DNA of 64,000 nt, taken from positions 310,001 through 374,000 of the forward strand of contig NZ_FMXM01000002.1 in the NCBI RefSeq assembly GCF_900103325.1. The letters run 5' to 3'. The notes under the pieces were generated by a model that saw nothing but the letters and a program-made list of their open reading frames with translations, did not search any database and had not been told where the DNA came from. How positions within the stretch are numbered: position 1 is the stretch's first letter; every line of letters begins with the position of its first letter. Both the position numbers and the translations under genes were made by a program. Below are positions 45,858-55,917 of this stretch, piece after piece. This DNA is from Mesorhizobium qingshengii (GTDB taxonomy: Bacteria; Pseudomonadota; Alphaproteobacteria; Rhizobiales; Rhizobiaceae).

Positions 45858-47135
45858 TTATTTCTTGTTCTTCGCCAGCCAGTCCTGCTGTTCCTTGGTC
45901 AGGAACGCAGCCCACTGGTCGGCGACGTCCTTGGCCGTCTTCTGGCCAAGCAGCACTTCCTGGAAATTCTTGATCGCCACCTGGTCGACGAAATTGCCGA
46001 GGTTCTCCAGATGCGTCGGCGGGGTCACCATTTCATATTTGGAGGTGTCGCTCAGCTCGGTGAACCATCCCTTGAACTGCTCGGTCTTGAAATGGGCGTC
46101 CTGGTCGGCGCCCTTGTGGATCGGGACGACGCCGACTTCCTTGGCCCATTCCAGATTGTCCTTCGGCGACAGCAGCGTCGCCATGAGCTTCCAGGCGTCG
46201 TCCTTGTGCTGCGAGTTGGCAAACATCGCCCAGCCGGCATAGCCCAGCGTCGGATAGGACTTGCCGCTCGGCCCGACCGGCATCGGCGCCACGGCAAAGT
46301 CGTCGGCACTCATCTTGTCGGCTATGCCGAGCAGAGCGTCGGGATCCTGGTTGAGCATGGCGCAGGTGCCGGAATAGAAGCCGGTGACGGTCTCGTTGAA
46401 GCCCCAACTCACCGCATCCTTCGGCGCCAGTCCGTCCTTGTACATGTCGGCCAGCATCTGAAGGCCCTTGACCGAGCCTTCATCGTTGATGGTCGAGGTG
46501 CCGTCCTCGTTGAAGTAGCCGCCCTTGCCGGCGGCGATGTTCATGAACATGTGCATGCCGTTGAAGGCGCCCGGCCCACCGCGCAGGCAGTAGCCATATT
46601 TGCCCGGCAAGGCCGAGATCTTCTTGGAGTCGGCGATGAAATCGTCGAGCGTCGCAGGCGGGCCGTCGAGGCCGGCCTCCTTGAACAGCTTCTTGTTCCA
46701 GAACAGCGCGTTCACATAGTAGCCGTAGGGGATCATGTACTGCGTGTTGTTGACCGTCGAGCCGAACTGCTTGGCACGGTCGCCGAGCGTCTTGGCATCG
46801 TCCCATTTTGCCATGTAGGGCCCAAGATCCTCGAGCTGGGCATTGTTGGCATAGAGGCCCATCCAGCGTTCCGGCATCTCGACCACGTCGGGCGTATCAC
46901 CGGCCTGCACCATGGTCAGGAATTTCTCGAAGGCCTGCCCCCAGGGCAGCGAGATCAGCTCGACCTTGACGCCAGGATTGGCCGCCTCGAACTCGGCGAT
47001 CTGCTTTTTCAGGAATTCGGTGCGCGGCGGGCTGGTGATGACTTCGACCATCTTGAGGGTCGAATCGGCCCGTGCGCTCCCGGCGGAAATCGCCAGCCCC
47101 GCAACGGTGGCAAGCATGACGGTCAGTTTTTTCAT
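45858..47135 (-). CDS. Extracellular solute-binding protein, family 1
   Basis: The 425-residue periplasmic protein has a signal peptide (MKKLTVMLATVAGLAISAGS, cut near residue 23) and the family-1 fold: FEAANPGVKVELISLPWGQA, GDTPDVVEMPERWMGLYA, NNTQYMIPYGYYVNALFWNK, GKSYPTLGYAGWAMFANS and VGVVPIHKGADQ. The ligand is unknown; the family mostly binds sugars or glycerol-phosphate derivatives. The ATG at 47135 is chosen because an upstream ATG (47150) overlaps GGGAG, its likely ribosome site. The C-S lyase gene lies 29 bases upstream on the same strand. Confidence 0.9.
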   Translation of the reverse strand: MKKLTVMLATVAGLAISAGSARADSTLKMVEVITSPPRTEFLKKQIAEFEAANPGVKVELISLPWGQAFEKFLTMVQAGDTPDVVEMPERWMGLYANNAQLEDLGPYMAKWDDAKTLGDRAKQFGSTVNNTQYMIPYGYYVNALFWNKKLFKEAGLDGPPATLDDFIADSKKISALPGKYGYCLRGGPGAFNGMHMFMNIAAGKGGYFNEDGTSTINDEGSVKGLQMLADMYKDGLAPKDAVSWGFNETVTGFYSGTCAMLNQDPDALLGIADKMSADDFAVAPMPVGPSGKSYPTLGYAGWAMFANSQHKDDAWKLMATLLSPKDNLEWAKEVGVVPIHKGADQDAHFKTEQFKGWFTELSDTSKYEMVTPPTHLENLGNFVDQVAIKNFQEVLLGQKTAKDVADQWAAFLTKEQQDWLAKNKK

Positions 47136-47164
47136 GTTCAAGACTCCCATTTTGAACCCGCTTG

Positions 47165-48352
47165 TTATTTTCTGGCTTTTTCGAAGGCCTGGGCGACATC
47201 CGCCCAGAGGTCTTCGACACTCTCCAATCCGACATTGAAGCGGATGGTTCGGGGGCTGACGCCGAAGCGCGCCATCGAATTCAGTCCCGGCGTCTGCTCC
47301 AGCGACGCCTTGGCCGGCACGACCAGGCTTTCATGCCCGCCCCAGCTGACGCCGATGCGGAAATATTTCAGCGCGTCGACGAAGACGGGAATGTCGATGT
47401 CGTCCGTCACCTCGAAGGAGAACAGTCCGGCATAGCCGGCCAGCGTCGCCTTGCCCGGGTGGTTCGAATAGACGGGATGATTGACCCGCTCGACATTGGC
47501 ATGCGCCTTCAGCCGCTCGGCGATGGTCAGGCCGCTCTTCATGTGGTGTGGCAGGCGCAGCGGCAGCGTGCGCAGACCACGCAAGAGCAGCCAGGCTTCG
47601 AACGGCGACAGCTTGCCGCCGAGATAGGAATAGGTCTGCTCGTTGATCTGCTTGATATGCGCGGCCGAACCCGCCACCACACCGGCGACGGTGTCGCTGT
47701 GGCCGCCGAGATATTTCGAGGCCGAGTGCAGCACCAGGTCGACGCCATGCATGATCGGCTTCTGGAACACCGGCGTCGCCCACGAATTGTCGATCGTGGT
47801 GACGATGCCCTGCTCCTTGGCCAGCCGGGTCAGATGCGGCAGGTCCTGCAGCTCGAACATCATCGAGGTCGGACTTTCCAGATAGAGCAGCTTGGCGCCG
47901 GGAAGTGCCGCCGCGACCGCATCCGGATCGGAACCGTCGACATAGTCGACCTTGATGTTGAGCCTCGGCAGGAGCCGCTCGAACAGCCGGTAGGCATCGC
48001 CGTAGCAGTTGCGCACCGCCACGATGCGCTCGCCCGCCCCGACAAAGGCGAGCACAGTGGCGCTGATCGCCGCCATGCCGCTGGAAAAGCCGCGCGCGGC
48101 TTCAGCGCCCTCGAGTGCCGCAACCCGCGCCTCGAACTCCATCACCGTCGGATTGTCGCCACGCGAGTAGATCGGCTGCCTGCGCTTGCCGGCAAAAGTA
48201 TCGGCCATCTCGGCATAGTTGGCGAAGGTGAACAGCGAGGTCTGGTAGATCGGTGGCACCACGGCGCCGCCCGGAAACGGCTCGTCATGCGCCAATAGCG
48301 TCGCCGCCTCGGCGAGATAGTCGTGATCGAAACCCGATGGATGCTCGTTCAT
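47165..48352 (-). CDS. PLP-dependent C-S lyase (cystathionine beta-lyase/gamma-synthase family)
   Basis: The 395-residue enzyme is of the Cys/Met metabolism PLP family: PPIYQTSLFTFANYA, SGMAAISATVLAFVG, LYLESPTS, IDNSWATPVFQKPI (Asp contacting PLP) and the PLP-binding Lys in SASKYLGGHSD near residue 205. It would cleave or form C-S bonds of a cysteine or homocysteine derivative. Its ATG overlaps the GntR stop by four bases (ATGA), and the ABC binding-protein gene follows after 29 bases. So it seems to act on a compound imported by that transporter, which is unusual for a sugar-type ABC importer. Confidence 0.85.
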   Translation of the reverse strand: MNEHPSGFDHDYLAEAATLLAHDEPFPGGAVVPPIYQTSLFTFANYAEMADTFAGKRRQPIYSRGDNPTVMEFEARVAALEGAEAARGFSSGMAAISATVLAFVGAGERIVAVRNCYGDAYRLFERLLPRLNIKVDYVDGSDPDAVAAALPGAKLLYLESPTSMMFELQDLPHLTRLAKEQGIVTTIDNSWATPVFQKPIMHGVDLVLHSASKYLGGHSDTVAGVVAGSAAHIKQINEQTYSYLGGKLSPFEAWLLLRGLRTLPLRLPHHMKSGLTIAERLKAHANVERVNHPVYSNHPGKATLAGYAGLFSFEVTDDIDIPVFVDALKYFRIGVSWGGHESLVVPAKASLEQTPGLNSMARFGVSPRTIRFNVGLESVEDLWADVAQAFEKARK

Positions 48353-49083
48353 GTCTGGCTCGAAAGTTTGAGTTTGGCGGCACCGCGCTTGAGATCGTCC
48401 TCGACGGTGGCGATCAGCTTGAGCGCCTCGGCGCGGGCGCCTTGCGGGTCGCGCGCGGCGATGCATTCGTAGATGGTGCGATGATAGGGAAAGCTGGCAT
48501 GGCCGAAGTCGCGCACCCCGAGCGGATGCTCCCAGAAGCGATGGAACAGCTCGTGCATGGCGGCGATGATCTGTTCGAACAGCGGATTGCCGGAGACCCG
48601 ATAGATCGCCTGGTGGAATTCCCAGTCTTCTTCCGCCGACATACCGTCGCGCGTGCGGAACGCCTGCTCCATGATGTCGAGCTTGCGCTCGATCTCGGCA
48701 ATGTCGGCCGGGCTCGCCCGCTCGGCGCACAGTGCCGCTGCCTCTGCTTCCAGGGCGCGGCGGATTTCAAGCGTCTGCATCAGGCTGGTGAAGTCGTTGC
48801 CGCCCGACAGCGTCAGCGGCATGTGCAGCATGTCTGGTGACACGGCCGCCTTGAGATAGGTGCCGCTGCCTTGCCGGCGCTCGACGAGACCGAGCCCTTC
48901 CCAGCGCGTCAGCGCCTCGCGCACCGTGTTGCGGCTGACCTTCAGCCGCTCGGCAAGGATACGCTCGGTCGGAAGCTTTTCACCGGGCCGCAAGGCCTCG
49001 GCGCCGACAAAGCCCACCAACGCCTTCAGCACGGCGTCATCACGCGCCGTCGTCTGAATGGGTGGCAGGCTGTTCTGGTCCAC
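48349..49083 (-). CDS. GntR-family regulator (FCD/FadR subfamily)
   Basis: The 244-residue regulator has an N-terminal winged helix-turn-helix (LPTERILAERLKVSRNTVRE, then ALTRWEGLGLVERRQGSGTY) and a C-terminal FCD ligand-binding domain with metal-type His/Asp pattern (EIRRALEAEAAALCAERAS, DWEFHQAIYRVSGNPLF, HRTIYECIAARD). The GTG start at 49083 is preceded by GGAGG with 5 bases spacing, better than the ATG of the open frame at 49143. It leads the operon and likely represses it, responding to the imported substrate. Confidence 0.83.
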   Translation of the reverse strand: MDQNSLPPIQTTARDDAVLKALVGFVGAEALRPGEKLPTERILAERLKVSRNTVREALTRWEGLGLVERRQGSGTYLKAAVSPDMLHMPLTLSGGNDFTSLMQTLEIRRALEAEAAALCAERASPADIAEIERKLDIMEQAFRTRDGMSAEEDWEFHQAIYRVSGNPLFEQIIAAMHELFHRFWEHPLGVRDFGHASFPYHRTIYECIAARDPQGARAEALKLIATVEDDLKRGAAKLKLSSQT

Positions 49084-49095
49084 AAATCCTCCAAG

Positions 49096-49110
49096 TGGTC
49101 CAATGGTCCA
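49096..49110. promoter_or_regulatory. Paired TGGTCCA sites, candidate GntR operator
   Basis: TGGTCCA occurs at 49096-49102 and again at 49104-49110; each is an almost self-complementary 7-mer and the spacing is 8 bases. They lie 13-27 bases before the regulator start, where autoregulation would be placed. Confidence 0.45.
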
Positions 49111-49235
49111 ACCAATTTCTGCATAGATGGAAACTCCTGTCAACCGGTTGTCAGGAGACCGTCCGCCTTCAGTCTATTTGAAGATTGCGAAGCAATGCGT
49201 TTCGGCGGTCGTGCCAACCGGCTTCGATCGTGTCG

Positions 49236-50726
<1,491 letters not shown>

Positions 50727-50939
50727 TCTCATCACTCCCGTTTCCTTGGCATGGGCCGCGGTTTTACGGGAGGAACCAGGCCTTGAAGCAAGTCCCTTGC
50801 GCGCCATATCTATGAAGTGGAGAGGGGAGCCTGCTCTAATGAGCGGCAGCGAAAAACCGCCTCTTGCGAAAGCAGCGGCGCGCCATTTGCGGCTGAAGCC
50901 GCGACAATCCGGTGAAACGCTATTTAGATTTTGCGCATG

Positions 50940-51075
50940 TGAAAAGCCCCGCGTCTTCCGGGGCTTGGCACGGAATCCTTACGTCTTGGTTTGGAGAAAA
51001 GGGGGCCGGTCGGCGTTTGGCAGCGGTACGAGGAGGCCACTATGTGCCAGCGCCGGCCGGCCGACCCCACGGACC
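50940..51075 (-). ncRNA. Candidate small RNA with CCUCCU loop
   Basis: On the minus strand GGTCGGC (from 51066) pairs with GCCGACC (ending 51008), enclosing a hairpin whose stems are TGGC/GCCA and AGTGG/CCGCT and whose loop begins CCTCCTCGTA. An intrinsic terminator (AAGCCCCG ... CGGGGCTT then TTC) follows at 50966-50944. Structured RNAs with anti-Shine-Dalgarno loops are known in rhizobia (the alpha-r14/cuckoo type). No promoter was identified. The same bases on the plus strand could instead be the ribosome site of a small ORF. Confidence 0.35.
50944..50966 (-). terminator. Rho-independent-type hairpin
   Basis: On the minus strand AAGCCCCG, GAAGACG and CGGGGCTT form an 8-base stem followed by TTC. 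It is about 320 bases past the pleD stop, too far to be a normal pleD terminator, so it suggests a separate transcript ends here. Confidence 0.55.
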
Positions 51076-51284
51076 CAGGAGATGCGGCGGACCTGAGCAT
51101 CATGGGGTATTCTTGGGATCGAGCCGGCTGTCTACCCTCGTGCCGGCTTCGCCTTCTTCTATGGCCAGCACACTTGCGCAAGAGCTTATGAAAATCAACA
51201 GTTTCTTAACCAAGGCTCGCGAATCGCTTGGATTAAGGTAAATAGGTAACCCTGTCGGGTTGACTGGATAATCGGGGCTGGCCG

Positions 51285-52658
51285 TCACGCCGCCTTGGCG
51301 ACGACGCGGTTGCGGCCACCGCTCTTGGCTTCGTAGAGCGCCAGGTCGGCGCGCTTCATCAGCGCCGCCACCGTATCCACCCCCTTCAGCACGGACGACA
51401 CGCCGACGCTGACTGTAACTTCGATGGTCTTGCCATCCGAACCGATCGCAAAAGGCGCCTGGGCGATTTCGGCGCGTATGCGCTCGGCGACCTTCTCGGC
51501 CACCACGCCCTCAGTGTCCGGCATCACCACGACGAACTCCTCGCCGCCAAAACGGCAGGCAAGGTCGATGCCGCGGACATTCTTGCGCAGCCGTCGCGCG
51601 AATTCCCGCAGCACCTCGTCGCCACCATCATGGCCGTACGTGTCGTTGATCGCCTTGAAGCGGTCGAGGTCGGTGATCATGACCGACAGCGGCCGGCGTC
51701 GCGCCACGGCGCGGTCGAACAGCGTCTGCAGATGGCTGTCGAGGTAACGACGGTTGTGCAACCCGGTCAGGCCGTCGGTCACCGCCATTTCGATGGTCTG
51801 GGTGACGCTGGCGCGCAACTGGTCATTGTAGCGTTTGCGGCGCACCTGGGTGCGCAGCCGCGCCGTCAGTTCCTGCTGGTCGATCGGCCGCATCAGATAG
51901 TCGTTGATGCCGAGTTCGAGGCCACGGATGATGCGCTCCTCCTCGCCCTCCTCCGCCAGCAGGATGATCGGCATGAAGCGGGTCCGGTCGAGCGAGCGCA
52001 ACTGCGAGCAAAGCCTGAGCGGGTCAAAATCGGCAAAGGCGGTCGAGATCATCACGCATTCATAGGGCGTCTCGGCGGCCTGGAAGAAGCCGGCATGCGG
52101 ATCGCTGGCGATGTCGAGATCCGCGCGGTCGCGCAGCATCTTCTGGATGCGCTCGACGGATGATTTGCGCTCGTCGATCAAAAGCACTTTCGGCGTGGTG
52201 TCTTCCGACGCGAAATTGCGGCTCAGCAGCTCTTCGATGCCGATGTTGCGCGTGGTCGAGGCGCGCAGCCGCAACTCGTCGGTCAGCGACTTCAGCCGAA
52301 CCAGGCTCTTGACGCGCGTCATCAGTTGCAGGTCATTGACCGGCTTGGTCAGGAAGTCGTCGGCGCCGGCCTCGAGCCCGCGCACGCGGTCAGAGACCTG
52401 GTCGAGCGCGGTGATCATCACCACCGGAATGTGCGACGTCGCCGGATCGCTCTTCAGCCGCCGGCAAACCTCGAACCCGTCCATGTCGGGCATCATCACG
52501 TCAAGCAGCACGACATCGACCTTGCCGTTCTCGCAGGTCTCGATCGCATCCGGCCCGTTGGTGGCGGTCAGCACTTCGAAATATTCGGCCAGCAGCCGGA
52601 CTTCCAGCAGCCTCACATTGGCAGGGATATCGTCGACGACGAGGATCCGCGCAGTCAT
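51285..52658 (-). CDS. pleD: PleD-type response regulator with diguanylate cyclase
   Basis: The 457-residue protein has two receiver domains and a GGDEF output. REC1 (residues 1-120) has phospho-Asp in DVVLLDVMMPDMDG; REC2 (about 155-270) lacks an obvious phospho-Asp and acts as a dimer adaptor in known PleD. The GGDEF domain (from about 285) shows DGLTGLHNRRYLDSHL, the active site CRFGGEEFVVV and an upstream RGID inhibitory (RxxD) site five residues before it. PleD makes cyclic-di-GMP at the cell pole. The divK gene lies 33 bases upstream on the same strand, so they are one operon. Confidence 0.95.
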   Translation of the reverse strand: MTARILVVDDIPANVRLLEVRLLAEYFEVLTATNGPDAIETCENGKVDVVLLDVMMPDMDGFEVCRRLKSDPATSHIPVVMITALDQVSDRVRGLEAGADDFLTKPVNDLQLMTRVKSLVRLKSLTDELRLRASTTRNIGIEELLSRNFASEDTTPKVLLIDERKSSVERIQKMLRDRADLDIASDPHAGFFQAAETPYECVMISTAFADFDPLRLCSQLRSLDRTRFMPIILLAEEGEEERIIRGLELGINDYLMRPIDQQELTARLRTQVRRKRYNDQLRASVTQTIEMAVTDGLTGLHNRRYLDSHLQTLFDRAVARRRPLSVMITDLDRFKAINDTYGHDGGDEVLREFARRLRKNVRGIDLACRFGGEEFVVVMPDTEGVVAEKVAERIRAEIAQAPFAIGSDGKTIEVTVSVGVSSVLKGVDTVAALMKRADLALYEAKSGGRNRVVAKAA

Positions 52659-52691
52659 TTCACAAGGCTCCGGCTCGGCTGAAAGGGCACA

Positions 52692-53063
52692 TCAGGCATC
52701 GCCCAGATAGGATTTTATGGTCTCGATGAAACGCGGCACCGAGATCGGCTTGGAAATATAAGCCTCGCAGCCACCCTGGCGGATACGTTCCTCGTCGCCC
52801 TTCATCGCGAAGGCTGTCACCGCGATGACCGGGATGACGTGCAGTTCGTCGTCCTCCTTCAGCCATTTGGTCACCTCCAGTCCCGACACTTCGGGCAGCT
52901 GAATATCCATCAGGATGAGATCCGGCCGGTGCTGACGTGCCAGATTGAGCGCTTCCAGACCGTTGCGGGTGCGCACGGTCTCGTAACCGCTTGCTTCGAT
53001 GAGGTCCCGAAAGAGCTTCATGTTGAGCTCATTGTCCTCGACGATCATGACCTTCTTAGGCAT
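52692..53063 (-). CDS. divK: Single-domain response regulator DivK
   Basis: The 123-residue protein is a lone receiver: [20 protein letters not shown], the phospho-Asp in [14 protein letters not shown] (residue about 53), switch Thr in [13 protein letters not shown] and Lys in [12 protein letters not shown]. DivK controls the CtrA cell-cycle pathway through its kinases. The ATG at 53063 gives the standard [11 protein letters not shown] start. It is co-transcribed with pleD (33-base gap) and divergent from the DUF3572 gene. Confidence 0.96.
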   Translation of the reverse strand: MPKKVMIVEDNELNMKLFRDLIEASGYETVRTRNGLEALNLARQHRPDLILMDIQLPEVSGLEVTKWLKEDDELHVIPVIAVTAFAMKGDEERIRQGGCEAYISKPISVPRFIETIKSYLGDA

Positions 53064-53310
53064 CGATATCCCGTCCCGGCCGTCCTTCCGCTCGAAAGTG
53101 GCCGTCATGCGCTCTGTCTCGGAACGCACCAAACCCTGCTTCACTTTACGGCAATATGATTGACGAAACGGAAATCCGCGACTGAGAAACAGCGCGAATT
53201 CCACCTCGACCCCCCGCGCGTCCAAAGGGTGCGCCACGCCGTAATGGCTTGCCGCAAGCCACTCTTGCCATTACTGCGGGAGAGACTCATTCCACACACC
53301 GAAGGTAGTG

Positions 53311-53610
53311 ATGGCAAACGCAGCGTCAATGCGCGAAGAAGCGGAAAACATTGCCGTAAAGGCCCTGAGCTTTGTCGCCTCCGATCCGGAGCTGTTGCCG
53401 CGTTTTCTGGCGATCACCGGCATAGAGGCGCATTCGATCCGCAAGGCCGCCAGCGAGCCGGGATTCATGGCCGGTGTCCTGCAGTTCATTCTCGCCCACG
53501 AGCCGACGCTGATGCGCTTTGCCGAGGAAACCGGTACGCCGCCCGCTGCCGTCGGCAAGGCTTTGCGCGCTTTGCCGCTGGGCGACGACAACCACGAGCA
53601 TTCCATATGA
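53311..53610 (+). CDS. DUF3572 family protein
   Basis: The 99-residue helical protein has the alphaproteobacterial DUF3572 pattern: EEAENIAVKALSFVASDPEL, PRFLAITGIEAHSIRKAAS, GFMAGVLQFILAHEP and a short acidic C-terminus. The family sits next to divK in many Rhizobiales but its function is unknown. ATG at 53311 follows GAAGG; a GTG three bases earlier is also possible. Its stop overlaps the next gene start (ATGA at 53607-53610). Confidence 0.85.
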   Translation: MANAASMREEAENIAVKALSFVASDPELLPRFLAITGIEAHSIRKAASEPGFMAGVLQFILAHEPTLMRFAEETGTPPAAVGKALRALPLGDDNHEHSI

Positions 53611-54260
53611 GCGATGATCCCGAAACCGCGCGACAGATCGAGGAACTGGCTGCCGACGACCGGCCGCTGCTGGTGCTCGACGTCGATGACGTCGTGCTCG
53701 AATTCATCCGCCCGTTCCCGCATTTCCTCAAATCGCGCGGCTTTGGCCTGACTCTGGCCTCGTTCCGGCTGACCGGCAATATCGCCGAAACGGAAAGTGG
53801 CCGGCTGATCGAACAGGCGGAGGTAACCGCGCTTCTCGGCGAATTCTTCGATGCACAGGCCGACTGGCAAAGCATAACCGACGGCGCCGCGGACGCGCTG
53901 GCGGGTCTAGGCGAGCGGGCCGAGATCGTCCTGCTGACCGCCATGCCACACAGGCATCGCTCCACCCGCCGCGCCCACCTGGATGCGCTCGGCCTGAACT
54001 ACCCGCTCCTGACCACCGAAATGGCCAAGGGCCCGGCGCTGGCCAAGCTGCGCGGTGCCAAGGGCCGGCGCATAGCCTTCGTCGACGACCAGCCGCACAA
54101 TCTCCTGTCGGCGCGCGGCTCGGTTGCGGACGCGCATCTGTTCCATCTGATGGCCGACAATTCGCTGCGCGCGTTCCTGCCGCCGGTGCCGGACGACATC
54201 ATCGTCGTCCAGGACTGGCGCGAAGCCGCGCCGAAGATCGCCAGCGCGCTGGGGCTCTAA
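53607..54260 (+). CDS. HAD-superfamily hydrolase-like protein
   Basis: The 217-residue protein has the HAD motifs in weak form: nucleophile-type LVLDVDDVVLEF (DxD near residue 24), VLLTAMPH as the Thr motif near 114, a Lys in MAKGPALAKL, and FVDDQPHNLLSA as the acidic motif near 160. A phosphatase or phosphotransferase is likely, with unknown substrate. It overlaps the DUF3572 gene by four bases and is co-translated with it; the next gene converges. Confidence 0.72.
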   Translation: MSDDPETARQIEELAADDRPLLVLDVDDVVLEFIRPFPHFLKSRGFGLTLASFRLTGNIAETESGRLIEQAEVTALLGEFFDAQADWQSITDGAADALAGLGERAEIVLLTAMPHRHRSTRRAHLDALGLNYPLLTTEMAKGPALAKLRGAKGRRIAFVDDQPHNLLSARGSVADAHLFHLMADNSLRAFLPPVPDDIIVVQDWREAAPKIASALGL

Positions 54261-54270
54261 ATTCCAGCCA

Positions 54271-55815
54271 TCAAGGGTTCAGTTTCGCCCCTGCCCCGCC
54301 ATCGTCGTTACCGCTATCGTCTCCGCTGTCACCATCATCGACGCTGTCATCCACGGCCGGATCGGCAGGCTTCAGCATGACGCCGTTGACGGTGACCGAA
54401 CCGTCGGCCTTGGTGTTGACGACCCATTCCAGACGGCCGTCCGGCAGCGTCTTGGCAAAACCCTTCACCATCAAGGCGACAGGCACGTACTGCCCCACCT
54501 CCGGTTCTGACTTCGCCGCCTCCTGCAGATTGGCGACGACCTTGTCGAAACCGGCCACATCGACGGTCAGATTTGCATCAGGCTTCATCTCGGGCGCCTG
54601 ACCAGGGAACGTCATCTCGCCTTCCAGCGCGATTTCCATGTCCTTGTTCTTCACCGTGCTGTGACCGATGACGACCTTCGGCGTCTTGGCCATGAAGTCG
54701 GCGACAAGTTTGTCTCCGAACTCGGTCGACAAAGGTGGTTCTTTATCGAGATCAAAAGCCTCGATCGACTTCCTGGCCATCGTATCCAGATCGATATTGG
54801 CCCCACCGAAGTTCAGGTCGATATCGGTGGGCAGCAATGCCACGCCCCAGCTAGGCAAGAGCTGCTGCGGCACAGTCAAGTCTGATACTTTGATCCCATA
54901 GCTCAACGTTCCGCTCTGGGCGATGCCATCCATGCCGAAGGTCGTGCTGAGCTTGGTGGCGCCGAACGTGCCTATGGGACTCTCGACCGCGAAATCCTTG
55001 AACCCATAGGTGCCTTCGATGCGCTCCCATACTGGGAGCGCGGCGAGCAAGAGCGACTTGAGTTGAGCCTGATTTGTCTTGAGCACTTGCTCGTCACCAT
55101 GCGCGACGGCAAAGGCCAGCAGATCGAGCAACGGCTTTGTCCGCACCCCTTTGCCGCTGGCCTCGACCGACAATTCCGGTGACCTGACGGTAACCGGGAA
55201 TTTCAGCCCGCTCTCCGGGTCGTCGAAATTGATCGCCTCGACGAAGCTCGACACCTTCTGCAACGTGGTGAAATCGACGCCGCCGGTCGCGGATTTGGTC
55301 GCGGCGATCGTCGCAGTGCCGGCGCCGGTGCTGGCTTCCATGTGCTGCTTGGCATCCTTCGATGCCATCGTCATGCCGGCCATCGAACTGGTGCCGCTGG
55401 TGAAGGCCGCCAGACCGGGATCATAGACACCGGAGCCCTTGCCGTCCTTGATCGAAAACGCGGTACTTTGCAGACCCTCCGGCCCGCTGAACTCGAACGA
55501 CGCGCTTTGCGAAAAATCCATCGACACATCCCAGGATCCATCGCTGCGCGGCCTAACCATCAGGGCATAGGGCGCAAAGTCGAACTTCAGCAGCTTCTGG
55601 TCCGGCAGCGCTCCGGCGAGCGCCTTGAAATCAAACACGATCTTGTAGGCATCGCCCTCGAGCGAAACCTTCAGAATGCCCTTGTCGATGGCTTGCTTGC
55701 CGACATAGCGGGACAGGTCATCGGACAATTGCTTGGCACCCTGGCTGTCGACGGTCTGGCCGAAAGCAGGCGCGCTCAACGCAAGCAGGAAAACGAACGA
55801 CAGGGCACGGTTCAC
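54271..55815 (-). CDS. Exported protein of unknown function (514 residues)
   Basis: The protein begins with a signal peptide (MNRALSFVFLLALSAPAFGQ, cut near residue 20) and continues with a long soluble region of beta-rich character with no motif I can name. It may belong to a DUF2125-like group. The C-terminal 35 residues are very acidic with Gly and Ser (DDSVDDGDSGDDSGNDDGG). The GTG at 55815 has GGAG about 8 bases upstream; the frame also opens at a TTG at 55836. It converges with the HAD-like gene, ten bases from its end. Confidence 0.6.
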   Translation of the reverse strand: MNRALSFVFLLALSAPAFGQTVDSQGAKQLSDDLSRYVGKQAIDKGILKVSLEGDAYKIVFDFKALAGALPDQKLLKFDFAPYALMVRPRSDGSWDVSMDFSQSASFEFSGPEGLQSTAFSIKDGKGSGVYDPGLAAFTSGTSSMAGMTMASKDAKQHMEASTGAGTATIAATKSATGGVDFTTLQKVSSFVEAINFDDPESGLKFPVTVRSPELSVEASGKGVRTKPLLDLLAFAVAHGDEQVLKTNQAQLKSLLLAALPVWERIEGTYGFKDFAVESPIGTFGATKLSTTFGMDGIAQSGTLSYGIKVSDLTVPQQLLPSWGVALLPTDIDLNFGGANIDLDTMARKSIEAFDLDKEPPLSTEFGDKLVADFMAKTPKVVIGHSTVKNKDMEIALEGEMTFPGQAPEMKPDANLTVDVAGFDKVVANLQEAAKSEPEVGQYVPVALMVKGFAKTLPDGRLEWVVNTKADGSVTVNGVMLKPADPAVDDSVDDGDSGDDSGNDDGGAGAKLNP

Positions 55816-55917
55816 GCAAAATCTCCGTTTGACCAAAAAGGAATGCCTCGTCCGTCTGGTATGAAATTACCGCTACAACCGCAAGGTGAGATCAACAATG
55901 CACCGCGATGGCATGGC

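Larger units (their letters stand above)
50727..51284. other. Intergenic region between monooxygenase and pleD
   Basis: About 560 bases. From left to right: unremarkable sequence to about 50940; the terminator hairpin 50944-50966; a structured candidate small RNA on the minus strand to about 51075; on the plus strand a 49-codon open frame (51042-51191) with a good AGGAGG site that may merely overlap that RNA; an AT-rich imperfect hairpin at 51205-51237 (CTTAACCAAG / CTTGGATTAAG) close to the pleD stop. Confidence 0.5.

Noticed and set aside
50991..51191. Plus-strand 66-codon ORF as a firm gene
   Set aside because: Only the last 49 codons follow a good ribosome site, no family resemblance was found, and the region also folds as a minus-strand RNA; left as an alternative in the findings.
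53064..53310. CtrA boxes (TTAA-N7-TTAA) upstream of divK
   Set aside because: I searched by eye the divergent spacer and found no convincing pair.
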